Assembly: GCF_013409575.1 (NCBI RefSeq)
Contig: NZ_JACCCY010000003.1
Coordinates: 457,001 to 521,000, forward strand
Source of the DNA: Macellibacteroides fermentans
Lineage (GTDB): Bacteria; Bacteroidota; Bacteroidia; Bacteroidales; Tannerellaceae
Direction: 5' to 3'
Length of the DNA: 64,000 nt
The translations under genes and the position numbers were made by a program. This document shows positions 46,922 to 55,941 of this stretch, piece by piece. Position 1 is the first letter of the stretch, and every line of letters begins with the position of its first letter. Under the pieces are notes generated by a model. The model searched no databases. It saw nothing but the letters and a program-made list of their open reading frames with translations, and was not told the DNA's origin.

Positions 46922-47005
46922 ATATCCTTCACTTTTTCACCAATATCCTTCACTTTTTGAGAAATAACCTTCACTTTCCGGCAGATATCCTTCACTTTAA
47001 AGAGG
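46922..47005 (+). repeat. Direct-repeat array 3, exact 21-bp period, four units
   Basis: Units at 46922, 46943, 46964 and 46985 share the 14-bp core ATATCCTTCACTTT (one mismatch in unit three) with 7-bp variable linkers. A related lone copy lies at 46850 (ATATCCTTCACTT). On the minus strand the period is seven codons, but no start codon precedes a translatable frame. Confidence 0.85.
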
Positions 47006-47040
47006 ATGAGAGAAAGAATACGACAATGAAGAATAAAAAA

Positions 47041-47069
47041 ACAGGCCGTCTCTTATGGGGACGGCCTGT
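47041..47069 (-). terminator. Rho-independent terminator of asd
   Basis: ACAGGCCGTC and GACGGCCTGT form a perfect 10-bp stem with a 9-base loop. On the minus strand a 7-base T-run follows. It lies 22 bp beyond the asd stop. Confidence 0.9.
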
Positions 47070-47090
47070 TGATTATTTTATAAGAAAATC

Positions 47091-48101
47091 TTATTTTACA
47101 TTTTTTACTTTGATAAGGTATTCTGCGATCTGAACAGCATTTAAAGCTGCTCCCTTTTTAATTTGATCACTTACCGTCCAGAAAGTCAGACCATTCGGAT
47201 TAGTCAGATCCTTGCGGATTCTACCAACATAAACTGGTTCCTTATCAGCTACAAATAATGGCATTGGATATTCCTTTGCAGCAGGGTTGTCTTGTAAAAC
47301 AATTCCTTCGGCTTTGGCAAATGCCTCCTTGGCTTCCTCCACACTGATGGGCTTTTCTGTTTCCACCCAGGTAGATTCAGAATGAGCACGCATTACCGGA
47401 ACACGAACACATGTGGCGCTGACTTCAATATCAGAGTGCATGATTTTACGTGTTTCGTGGTACATCTTCATCTCTTCCTTTGTATAACCGTTATCGGTAA
47501 ATACATCCACCTGAGGAATCAGGTTATAAGCCAGCTGATAAGCAAACTTTTCTACTGTAGGTTTATCTCCCTTCAGTATCTCTTCGTATTGTTTTATCAA
47601 CTCTGCCATGGCAGTAGCTCCTGCTCCACTGGCAGCCTGGTAGGTTGAAACATGTACTTTCTTAATGTGAGAAATACCTTCGATTGCCTTTAATGCAACA
47701 ACCATCTGAATGGTCGTACAATTAGGGTTGGCAATAATCCCCTTCGGGCGGTTCAATGCATCCTCCGGATTCACCTCGGGAACCACCAATGGAACATCAG
47801 CGTCCATACGGAAAGCACTTGAGTTGTCTATCATCACCGCACCATGTTTGGTAATGGTTTCTGCAAACTCAATGGAAGTACCTCCACCTGCCGAAACGAA
47901 AGCAATGTCGATCCCTTTAAAGTCGTCGTTATGCTTGAGCTCTTTCACGGTGTACTGTTTACCTTTAAAAGTATAAACACGTCCGGCACTACGGGATGAA
48001 CCAAAAAGGATCAGCTCATCCATCGGGAAGTTTCTCTCGTCTAGCACACGTAGGAATTCTTGTCCTACTGCTCCGCTAACACCAACAATTGCTACTTTCA
48101 T
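47091..48101 (-). CDS. asd: Aspartate-semialdehyde dehydrogenase
   Basis: A 336-residue enzyme from the ATG at 48101 ([16 protein letters not shown]); a GTG three codons upstream is possible but less likely. It has the NADP-binding [10 protein letters not shown], the nucleophile Cys128 in NPNCTTIQM, and RVPVMRAHS with the catalytic His. It makes aspartate semialdehyde for lysine/DAP, threonine and methionine. A terminator follows. Confidence 0.96.
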   Translation of the reverse strand: MKVAIVGVSGAVGQEFLRVLDERNFPMDELILFGSSRSAGRVYTFKGKQYTVKELKHNDDFKGIDIAFVSAGGGTSIEFAETITKHGAVMIDNSSAFRMDADVPLVVPEVNPEDALNRPKGIIANPNCTTIQMVVALKAIEGISHIKKVHVSTYQAASGAGATAMAELIKQYEEILKGDKPTVEKFAYQLAYNLIPQVDVFTDNGYTKEEMKMYHETRKIMHSDIEVSATCVRVPVMRAHSESTWVETEKPISVEEAKEAFAKAEGIVLQDNPAAKEYPMPLFVADKEPVYVGRIRKDLTNPNGLTFWTVSDQIKKGAALNAVQIAEYLIKVKNVK

Positions 48102-48163
48102 TTTGAGCACAATTTAAAATTAAAAATAATTAGTACTATTTCGTTCTATGCAAAATAGTTTTA

Positions 48164-48220
48164 TATCTTTGTACTTTACAAGGCACAGTATCCGAAGTTA
48201 ACATTCGGCTTGCAAAGATA
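48164..48220. promoter_or_regulatory. Facing promoters of asd and the lamin-tail gene
   Basis: Plus-strand TATCTTTG (48164-48171) would serve the lamin-tail gene; minus-strand TATCTTTG (48213-48220) would serve asd. Each promoter lies on the far side of the other, so the two transcripts would overlap by roughly 25 nt at their 5' ends. Confidence 0.45.
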
Positions 48221-48247
48221 TACCTATTTCTACAAAACCTTACTATT

Positions 48248-50089
48248 ATGAAACATATTTTTCTTTTTTTACTCTGTTTCCTTTCTTTTTTAACAAAATC
48301 GCAGACTTCAGACACTTTTTCGTCGTCATATATCACTGCAACCAATGCATGGACAGGTGATACAGCGTCATTTTATGTTACAACCGATGGATGGCTACAA
48401 CTTGACGATTTGTATGAACAGGGAAATGCTTCACTGCAATTGCCTGTCAATTATAATAAAAACATGGAATGGGAACTAGATGTTCAACTTTATTTTAATT
48501 CATCCAATGCCAATAATGTACGTCTCTATGTTCTCTCGTCGGGCGAAAATATAGATCCGGATGAAACGCATTATTATGTTCAGGTAGGTCACAACGACGA
48601 TAATATATCTTTATACAGCGTAAAAGGGACGGCAACAGCCAAACGACTCATCAAAGGTCGATTGGGACTGCTGGACAAGGAAGATGTTGAAGTGAATGTA
48701 AAGCTAAGATTAGAAAACGGAACACACTGGAAATTATATAGCCGCCTTTCGGACGAAACGTCCTATCGCCTCGAAGGAGATACCATCCTGAAACAAGTAG
48801 TGATTCCTCCATCAGGTACTTTCAAGATAAATTGCCGTTACAGCAAAACCCGCAGTTATCATTTTGCTTTCGACAATCTGTTAATTACCGGCGATTCAAT
48901 TGATATGGCCGACACCATGCCTCCCTGTATCACTGCAATAGAAGCCATATCCGATTCGATTCTGCGATTTACCTTCGACGAACCTATAGAATCATCTGCG
49001 GCTTCCTGCTCTATAGATGAAATGGGACCGGTATCAATCAAGACTGTATCGGCAAACGCAAATCAACTGCTTGTTGTAACTCCCGACACTATGATAAATG
49101 GGAAAGATTATACGTTGTGCTGGGAAAATCTGACTGATTTGTCGGGAAACGTGTTGGTCGACAACTGCTTTCAGTTCACCTTCTCATTGGAAGAAATACC
49201 TCCTGCCCCCGACAATCCCGAGATCGGCAACCCAAATGAAGAAGATCACAGAGTTACATTCAGTGTAAAACCATTTGACATTGTATTCAACGAAATTCTG
49301 CCCGATCCGCATACCGGAGGAAGTGAGTACATCGAGTTGTATAATCGCAGCGGAGGAGATCTTAGAGCAGACAGCCTGTCCATTGCCATCCGTAAGATTG
49401 ATGGAAGCCTGGCTACTATTTATCCGCTATCCGGGTTAGAGGTTACAATCGTAAAGGATTCATATCTGGTTTTAACGAAAGACAAGGAGGGTGTTCTCAT
49501 GCATTACGATACCCCTACTCCGGAATTGATCCGGTCTGTAAAACTTCCGACCCTGGCTAATACCTCTTCCACAGTAGTATTGTTGAATCATCACACCAAA
49601 GAGGTTATTGATGAAATCTCCTACAGTCACAAATGGCACAACGCCTTTGTGTCAGACAGTAAAGGTTTTGCATTGGAAAGGATAGATCCGGAATCGACCA
49701 CTCAAGACCAGCGCAACTGGGCAACAGCAGCGGCAGAAGCCGGTCATGGAACCCCAGGATTCCAAAATACTCAATATGGAGTAATAAAAGACGGTCCTCA
49801 AACCAGTATTGAAATTCCGGTATTCTCGCCAGATAATAATTGTTGGAATCTAGCTTACCATACAGATCAATCGGGTTACAGTTGTAGAATCATGGTATTT
49901 GATCCAGCCGGAAGACAAGTGGCAATCCTGAAAAACCACGAGTTAATCGGCCAAAAAGGTTCTCTCTTTTGGGATGGAAAAGGAAACGGCGGAAAAAAAC
50001 TTTCCGCCGGCCTGTATATTCTGTATGCAGAGATTTATCACCCTTCGGGAGTAATCTACCGCTCTAAGAAAGCATTCTCGTACTTCTGA
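48248..50089 (+). CDS. Lamin-tail-domain protein, candidate T9SS cargo
   Basis: A 613-residue secreted protein with a signal peptide ending TKSQ (about residue 18). The first 200 residues form a lectin-like sandwich. An Ig-like SbsA/CopC-type segment (PPCITAIEAISDSILRFTF) covers about 215-305. A lamin-tail domain follows, about 330-490 (VFNEILPDPHTGGSEYIELYNRSG). The C-terminus (SCRIMVFDPAGRQVAIL, LFWDGKGNGGKKLSAGLY, YRSKKAFSYF) resembles a FlgD-like/T9SS sorting domain with its G-x-Y and terminal Lys motifs. Export by T9SS would fit the nearby PorW-like gene, but this is inference. Ligand unknown. Confidence 0.82.
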   Translation: MKHIFLFLLCFLSFLTKSQTSDTFSSSYITATNAWTGDTASFYVTTDGWLQLDDLYEQGNASLQLPVNYNKNMEWELDVQLYFNSSNANNVRLYVLSSGENIDPDETHYYVQVGHNDDNISLYSVKGTATAKRLIKGRLGLLDKEDVEVNVKLRLENGTHWKLYSRLSDETSYRLEGDTILKQVVIPPSGTFKINCRYSKTRSYHFAFDNLLITGDSIDMADTMPPCITAIEAISDSILRFTFDEPIESSAASCSIDEMGPVSIKTVSANANQLLVVTPDTMINGKDYTLCWENLTDLSGNVLVDNCFQFTFSLEEIPPAPDNPEIGNPNEEDHRVTFSVKPFDIVFNEILPDPHTGGSEYIELYNRSGGDLRADSLSIAIRKIDGSLATIYPLSGLEVTIVKDSYLVLTKDKEGVLMHYDTPTPELIRSVKLPTLANTSSTVVLLNHHTKEVIDEISYSHKWHNAFVSDSKGFALERIDPESTTQDQRNWATAAAEAGHGTPGFQNTQYGVIKDGPQTSIEIPVFSPDNNCWNLAYHTDQSGYSCRIMVFDPAGRQVAILKNHELIGQKGSLFWDGKGNGGKKLSAGLYILYAEIYHPSGVIYRSKKAFSYF

Positions 50090-50091
50090 TA

Positions 50092-51762
50092 TCAGTAACT
50101 GAAGCTGCTTCCGCCTAAGAACTCCCGTAAAAGGGATGTAGGAGGAAGTTCAGTTTCATGAATGTAATTGAAATAACGTAAGAAGCGTAGCAAACGGTAA
50201 GCCTCTGCATTCTCTTCTTCTATTTCGAGCACTTCCATCAAAATGGGCTCAGCATATTTACGCAAGGCTGCCAGTTCATACAACATAGCACTGTTAAACA
50301 TGGCATCGGCATTCTCCTGATAGGGAAAAATCCACTTATCTTCGCCTTTTCGCACACTCTCCCACCTTGCGATCGTGTCTTTGGCCGAATAGCCTCTGAA
50401 ACGATAATCACGTACGATCCTTCGCAACAACCGGTTATCAGTTGTTGGAATCCAGTTATGATTATCCAGCGAAATTGAGGTAAGCGCAGATACGTATACC
50501 TTATACTTATAGTGATCATCTAAAATTGAGGTGAGCTCCGGATTCAACGCATGAATACCTTCAATTATGAGAATAGAATTCGGTCCCATTTTCAATTTGT
50601 TGCCTTTGTAAATTCGGGAACCTGTTTCAAAGCTAAATGTTGGCAATGCAATTTCCTCACCGTTGATGGCCTTTTGCAGATCACTATTAAAATAAGGAAG
50701 GTCCAGTGCATAAAGCGACTCAAAATCATATTCACCCTTTTCATCTTTAGGTGTATGCTCTCTGTCCAGAAAATAATCGTCCAGCGAAATACTCACCGGA
50801 TGAATAAGGTTGGTGATCAATTGAATCTGCAGACGTTTACAAAAGGTGGTTTTTCCAGAAGAAGAAGGACCCGAGATAAGGACCATCCGCACCCCATTGT
50901 CGCGGAAACGGCAGGCTATTTCCTCTGCTATTTTGGCTACAGATTTTTCCTGCATGGCTTCCGAAACCATAATAATTTCGGGAGTCATCCCTTTTCGTAT
51001 CGCCTTGTTCAGATCGCCAACATTATTCAGCCCCACCGTATCCAGCAGCGTGAGATGCTCCTTATAAGCTTGAAACATCTTATCCTGCTTAATTACAGGT
51101 TCAAGCTCCTGAGGGTCGGACCTACGGGGTATTCGAAGCAAAACGCCATCGAAATAGGGAACAATGTCAAACAGTTGGATATATCCGGTAGAAGGTGTTA
51201 GACAACCATAAAAATAATTGATATAGCCATCCAGGTCGTAATACATTGTATAGGGCATCCCGGTTGTTTCCACAAGCAGCTCTTTATCGAACAAACCCCG
51301 TTCATGAAAGAGCTTGACTGCATCGGATGTTCGGGTGTTCTTAAAGCGAAAAGGTATGTCGGCATCGATAATCTCACGCATGCGTGTACGGATCTTTTCG
51401 ATGGTCTGATGATCTATTGATTTCCCATTATGTATCTTGCAAAAATACCCTTTGGAAACGGGGTGCTCCAAATTGAGCGTAGCCGTAGGCAATACATCGT
51501 GAACTGCTTTGGAAAAAACAAAGCAGAGGGAACGGACGTAGGTACGCTGACCAGACAATTGTGTATAATCGATAAATTCCACATCCTTAGGGTAATAACA
51601 ACGAAATGTAAGTCCTTCCACTTTATTGTTTACCCGGGCATTCATGGGCCGGTTCTTAAGCGGTGATCCCACTGCAGTATAAATATCCAGCAGGGTGGCT
51701 CCCAGGGGTACATCTTTATATACGTTGTTATTCTTACAGTAAATTGTGATGGTTTCTGTCAT
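50092..51762 (-). CDS. TGS-domain uridine kinase-like nucleoside kinase
   Basis: A 556-residue two-part protein. The N-terminal part (1-260) has a TGS-like domain and a ThrRS-like second domain (HPVSKGYFCKIH). The C-terminal part is a phosphoribulokinase/uridine kinase domain with Walker A GPSSSGKTTF near residue 300, SLDDYFLDREHTP, and a lid IVRDYRFRGYSAKDTI. It probably phosphorylates uridine or cytidine; the N-terminal half may sense a ligand. It ends only 2 bp from the convergent lamin-tail gene, with no terminator between. Confidence 0.88.
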   Translation of the reverse strand: MTETITIYCKNNNVYKDVPLGATLLDIYTAVGSPLKNRPMNARVNNKVEGLTFRCYYPKDVEFIDYTQLSGQRTYVRSLCFVFSKAVHDVLPTATLNLEHPVSKGYFCKIHNGKSIDHQTIEKIRTRMREIIDADIPFRFKNTRTSDAVKLFHERGLFDKELLVETTGMPYTMYYDLDGYINYFYGCLTPSTGYIQLFDIVPYFDGVLLRIPRRSDPQELEPVIKQDKMFQAYKEHLTLLDTVGLNNVGDLNKAIRKGMTPEIIMVSEAMQEKSVAKIAEEIACRFRDNGVRMVLISGPSSSGKTTFCKRLQIQLITNLIHPVSISLDDYFLDREHTPKDEKGEYDFESLYALDLPYFNSDLQKAINGEEIALPTFSFETGSRIYKGNKLKMGPNSILIIEGIHALNPELTSILDDHYKYKVYVSALTSISLDNHNWIPTTDNRLLRRIVRDYRFRGYSAKDTIARWESVRKGEDKWIFPYQENADAMFNSAMLYELAALRKYAEPILMEVLEIEEENAEAYRLLRFLRYFNYIHETELPPTSLLREFLGGSSFSY

Positions 51763-51846
51763 AGTTATTCAATATTTATTTATAGATTTGCATGATAAAG
51801 TTAGGAATATAAATCGGATTTTACTATCCAATTAAACGATTTTTAA

Positions 51847-53652
51847 ATGGATTATTCATTTTTTGATTTTCTGACCCTTATCGGATCATTAGGTTTATTC
51901 CTCTATGGAATGAAGATAATGAGTGAAGGGCTCCAGAAAGTCGCTGGGGATAAACTTCGTTCTATCCTGTCGGTAATGACAACCAATCGGGTTACAGGAA
52001 TTCTTACAGGGGTATTAATTACTGCACTCGTTCAATCATCTAGTGCAACAACCGTTATGGTTGTAAGTTTTGTAAATGCAGGTCTGCTTTCGCTGGCCCA
52101 GTCCATCGGAGTAATCATGGGGGCAAATGTGGGAACAACCGTTACTGCATGGATTATTTCTCTGTTTGGATTTAAAGTAGATATCAGTATTTTTGCATTG
52201 CCCTTAATAGGGATAAGTATTCCTCTGATATTTTCAGGAAAAAGTAAACGAAAGTCCTGGGGGGAATTTTTTCTAGGCTTCTCTTTTCTTTTCATGGGAC
52301 TCTCATTTCTAAAATCATCTGTCCCTGATCTCCAAAGTAACCCTCAGGTTCTTGCATTTTTACAGAATTATACATCAATGGGATTTCCTTCCCTACTTAT
52401 CTTTCTTTTCCTTGGAACCATTTTAACAATCATTGTTCAGTCTTCCAGCGCAACAGTTGCAATTACTTTGATTATGTGCACCAAAGGATGGATTCCTTTT
52501 GAAATGGCCGCAGCAATGGTTTTGGGAGAGAATATTGGTACAACCATTACGGCAAATATTGCTGCTATTTCAGCCAATGTCTCTGCAAAACGTGCAGCAT
52601 TAGCTCATTTGATGTTTAATGTGTTTGGTGTATTTTGGGTTTTAGTGGTTTTTTATCCATTCATCCAAATGATTTCTTGGATAGTGACTAATTTCGGACC
52701 AGGAGATCCAAATGGAATTACCCACTTCCTAAGTAAATTAGATCCACGTACAATATCGCTGATTACTTCCAATATGGAGCTTACAGATCCATCATTGGTA
52801 GCTTTACAAAAACAACTATTATCCTTACAAGTTTCTGTATCGTACGGATTATCCCTGTTTCATACGGTATTCAACATCCTCAATGTATGTATTATGGTAT
52901 GGTTTGTCAAATTCTATGTTTACGTTTGTTCGGCAGTTATCAAGCCCAAAAACGTAGCCGAAGAAGAAGAATTCCAGCTTCGGTATATCCCTTCGGGAAT
53001 GCTTTCCACATCTGAGTTATCGTTGATGCAGGCAAAGAAGGAGATAGCCGTTTATGGAGACCGGACCTATCGTATGCTTGGCATGGTGAAAGAGTTGTTC
53101 TATGAGAAAAACGAAGATAAGTTTCTTAAAATTTACAGCCGGATTGAAAAGTATGAAAGCATAAGCGACCGGATGGAAGTTGAAATAGCAAATTATCTTA
53201 CCTTTGTGGCGGAAGGTCGTTTAAGTTCCGAAAGCAAGGAGGAGATCCGTATCATGCTTCGGGCTGTTACGGAGATTGAAAGTATAGCCGACTCGTGCAA
53301 TAACCTGGCCCGTGCCATCAAACGACGCAATGAAGGGAAAGGCGAGTTCACCGAATCGTTGAACCATAATATGGACCAGATGTTTGCGATAGTAGATCAG
53401 GCTTTACAACAAATGAATGTGATCTTACATAAACCGGAAGCAGTTCATGATGACATCAATGTCTCTTATAACGTAGAGAATGAAATCAACAATTACCGGA
53501 ACCAGCTTAAGATCAAGAATATGGAAGATGTTAACAACAAAGCCTATGATTACCAGGTTGGGGTATACTATATGGATATGGTAGCCGAATGTGAAAAACT
53601 GGGTGATTATGTTCTTAATGTTGTTCAGGCAGTTATAGAAAAGAAAATTTAA
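51847..53652 (+). CDS. Na/Pi cotransporter family protein with PhoU-like domain
   Basis: A 601-residue protein. Two inverted PF02690 repeats carry the QSSSATTV and QSSSATVAI motifs with GANVGTT and GENIGTT (about 60-100 and 190-230). Eight or so TM helices are followed by a cytosolic PhoU-like helical domain (about 390-601). It should import phosphate with sodium, the PhoU part giving regulation. It is a single gene with a strong terminator. Confidence 0.92.
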   Translation: MDYSFFDFLTLIGSLGLFLYGMKIMSEGLQKVAGDKLRSILSVMTTNRVTGILTGVLITALVQSSSATTVMVVSFVNAGLLSLAQSIGVIMGANVGTTVTAWIISLFGFKVDISIFALPLIGISIPLIFSGKSKRKSWGEFFLGFSFLFMGLSFLKSSVPDLQSNPQVLAFLQNYTSMGFPSLLIFLFLGTILTIIVQSSSATVAITLIMCTKGWIPFEMAAAMVLGENIGTTITANIAAISANVSAKRAALAHLMFNVFGVFWVLVVFYPFIQMISWIVTNFGPGDPNGITHFLSKLDPRTISLITSNMELTDPSLVALQKQLLSLQVSVSYGLSLFHTVFNILNVCIMVWFVKFYVYVCSAVIKPKNVAEEEEFQLRYIPSGMLSTSELSLMQAKKEIAVYGDRTYRMLGMVKELFYEKNEDKFLKIYSRIEKYESISDRMEVEIANYLTFVAEGRLSSESKEEIRIMLRAVTEIESIADSCNNLARAIKRRNEGKGEFTESLNHNMDQMFAIVDQALQQMNVILHKPEAVHDDINVSYNVENEINNYRNQLKIKNMEDVNNKAYDYQVGVYYMDMVAECEKLGDYVLNVVQAVIEKKI

Positions 53653-53670
53653 AGCTGTATTTTAATCAGA

Positions 53671-53705
53671 AAAAGGCACAGCTTTCAGGGTTGTGCCTTT
53701 TTTTT
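53671..53705 (+). terminator. Rho-independent terminator after the Na/Pi gene
   Basis: AAAAGGCACA (53671-53680) pairs with TGTGCCTTTT around an 11-base loop and runs into an unbroken T-run. It lies 18 bp after the stop. Confidence 0.92.
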
Positions 53706-53757
53706 CAACCACAAATAGACTAATGAATTTTTGAGTATTTATTTAATTGTAAAAACC

Positions 53758-55833
53758 ATGATCAGAGTATTTTGTATTGTTATTTCGCTATGTATTTCCT
53801 GGGGATTGATTGCCCGGGATAAAAAAGAGTTTTTCCCAAAAAAGAATCTGACTACCGTTGGAGCCTACTATTATCCGGAACATTGGGATGAGAGTCAATG
53901 GGACCGCGATCTAAGGAAAATGTCCGAAATGGGATTTGAGTTTACCCATTTTGCCGAATTTGCATGGGCACAGCTCGAGCCCGAAGAAGGGAAGTACGAT
54001 TTTGCATGGTTGGATAAGGCTATAGCTATCGCCGCTAAGCACAACCTGAAAGTTATATTGTGTACCTCCACCGCAACTCCACCGGTATGGTTGACACGTA
54101 AACATCCGGAAATCCTGATAAAGAATGAAAACGGAACGACGGTGGACCATGGGGCCCGTCAGCACGCCTCATTTTCAAGCACCTTCTACCGCCAGTATTC
54201 GCTTAAGATGATTGCTGAACTGGCTAAAAGGTATGGTAAAGACAGCCGGATAATGGGGTGGCAGCTTGACAATGAACCGGGTGTTCGTCAGGACTATAAC
54301 ACCGATGCGCTATTACGTTTCCGATCATTTTTACGGAATAAATACAACAACCAAATCCTAGAGCTCAACAAGGCGTGGGGAACAGCTTTCTGGAGTCAGA
54401 TTTACAGTTCATTTGATCAGATTAATTTCCCACTTCCGTCAAATTGGGGACAAAATCCCCATCAAATGCTGGACTATAGAAGGTTTACCGCCTACGAATC
54501 GGCCTCTTTCCTTGATGAACAAGCTGCTGAAATCCGTAAATATAGTACTCCTGAACAATGGATCACCTCTAACTATATTCCGGATTATTGGGCTGGACAC
54601 ATAGGAAAATCCAAGTTGTTCGACTTTTACAGCTACACACGCTACATCGTTTCAGGGGGACTCGGAATCGGACAAAAGGGGTACCGTATTGGGGATCCGA
54701 TGCTAATTCCCTTTGCCAACGACTACTTCCGTCCGATTGGTGGTATGTACGGTGTAATGGAACTTCAACCGGGTCAGGTAAACTGGGGTACAGTTAATCC
54801 GCAACCTTATCCGGGTGCTGTCCGATTGTGGTTATGGTCAGTTTTTGCCGGAGGAAGCGATTTTACGTGTACCTATCGTTTTCGCCAGCCAATCTATGGC
54901 GACGAACAGTATCATGCAGGAATTGTTGGGACTGATGGTGTCACACCTTCAAGAGGAGGATTGGAGTATCAGCAATTTATTACGGACATAGCCAAGCTTC
55001 GGAAACTATATAATCCCAAAGCTCAACTTCCGGCAGAATATACCAAACGAAAAACCGCTATCCTGCATAATGTAGACAACACATGGAGTATGAGTAAACA
55101 AAAACAAACCGTCGAATGGAATACCGATAACCATATTCAGAAATACTATAAGCCATTAAAGAGCTTCGGCGCTCCGGTAGATGTGGTTAATGAAGAAGCC
55201 GACTGGAACAAATATCCGGTACTTATCGCCCCGGCTTATCAATTGGTAGACGATCAGCTGATCGAGAAGTGGACAAATTATGCCAAACAGGGCGGACATT
55301 TGGTATTGTCTTGCCGTAGTGGACAGAAAGACCGCTTCGACCGCTTGTTTGAAATGCCATTTGGCGGAAAGATGGTCAATCTGATCGGGGCAAAAATGGA
55401 TTTCTTCGACTTGCTTGTACCTTCAGATCCAGGTACTGTACAAATGAATGAAAAGAACTACCCTTGGGTTAGCTGGGGAGAAGTGTTTACTCCCGATAGT
55501 CAAACCGAGGTATGGGGTACCTATGTGAACGATTTCTATGCAGGCAAAGCAGCAGTACTGCATCGCAAGTTAGGCAAAGGAAGTGTAACTTACATCGGAG
55601 TAGACAGCAGCGACGGATCTTTGGAAAAGGATGTCCTTAAACGCGTCTATGCTTTAAACGGGACTTCATTGATGGACCTGCCTCAGGGAGTATGGATGGA
55701 ATACCGCGATGGATTCGGTATTGCTGTCAATTACGGACCCGAAGCATTCGATTTCCCTCTTAACAACAAAGCACGAATCGTGATTGGGGAAAAGAAGATT
55801 CCTCTTGCCGGAGTTTTAGTCTGGGAAGAATAA
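53758..55833 (+). CDS. GH42 beta-galactosidase
   Basis: A 691-residue enzyme from the ATG at 53758, which starts a signal peptide (1-20). The TIM barrel has YYYPEHWDESQWDRDL, WQLDNEPG with acid/base Glu173, and VMELQPGQVNWG with nucleophile Glu335, all GH42 marks. A trimerisation/flavodoxin-like domain (about 410-620) and a small C-terminal sandwich follow. With a signal peptide it acts in the periplasm or outside, unlike most cytosolic GH42 enzymes. The in-frame TTG at 53731 was rejected because it lies before the signal peptide. Confidence 0.93.
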   Translation: MIRVFCIVISLCISWGLIARDKKEFFPKKNLTTVGAYYYPEHWDESQWDRDLRKMSEMGFEFTHFAEFAWAQLEPEEGKYDFAWLDKAIAIAAKHNLKVILCTSTATPPVWLTRKHPEILIKNENGTTVDHGARQHASFSSTFYRQYSLKMIAELAKRYGKDSRIMGWQLDNEPGVRQDYNTDALLRFRSFLRNKYNNQILELNKAWGTAFWSQIYSSFDQINFPLPSNWGQNPHQMLDYRRFTAYESASFLDEQAAEIRKYSTPEQWITSNYIPDYWAGHIGKSKLFDFYSYTRYIVSGGLGIGQKGYRIGDPMLIPFANDYFRPIGGMYGVMELQPGQVNWGTVNPQPYPGAVRLWLWSVFAGGSDFTCTYRFRQPIYGDEQYHAGIVGTDGVTPSRGGLEYQQFITDIAKLRKLYNPKAQLPAEYTKRKTAILHNVDNTWSMSKQKQTVEWNTDNHIQKYYKPLKSFGAPVDVVNEEADWNKYPVLIAPAYQLVDDQLIEKWTNYAKQGGHLVLSCRSGQKDRFDRLFEMPFGGKMVNLIGAKMDFFDLLVPSDPGTVQMNEKNYPWVSWGEVFTPDSQTEVWGTYVNDFYAGKAAVLHRKLGKGSVTYIGVDSSDGSLEKDVLKRVYALNGTSLMDLPQGVWMEYRDGFGIAVNYGPEAFDFPLNNKARIVIGEKKIPLAGVLVWEE

Positions 55834-55855
55834 CCTCAACTAACGTAAGAAAGAC

Positions 55856-55906
55856 AACGGTCTGCCGGTCCATGCTCACAGAGCTGGCGGCAGACCGTTC
55901 ACTTTT
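55856..55906 (+). terminator. Terminator after the GH42 gene
   Basis: Perfect 12-bp arms AACGGTCTGCCG (55856-55867) and CGGCAGACCGTT (55888-55899) are followed by CACTTTTTAA, 22 bp after the stop. Confidence 0.85.
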
Positions 55907-55941
55907 TAATAAAAATATGTACATTTGCCCAAAATGAACGC

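Larger units (their letters stand above)
46533..47090. other. 558-bp intergenic region carrying three repeat arrays
   Basis: Between porW and asd I see no convincing gene. A 92-codon plus-strand frame (46622-46900) runs through two repeat arrays and looks spurious. The region holds arrays 1 to 3, a lone copy of core 3, and the asd terminator at its right end. Confidence 0.65.

Noticed and set aside
46922-47005. Minus-strand heptad peptide (KVKDI repeats) in array 3
   Set aside because: The 21-bp period gives a regular seven-residue repeat, but a stop lies shortly upstream, no ATG opens the frame, and arrays 1 and 2 have a 22-bp period that cannot be coding.
46584-47005. CRISPR-like array
   Set aside because: Cores of 11-15 bp and linkers of 7-11 bp are far shorter than CRISPR repeats and spacers, and no cas genes are near.
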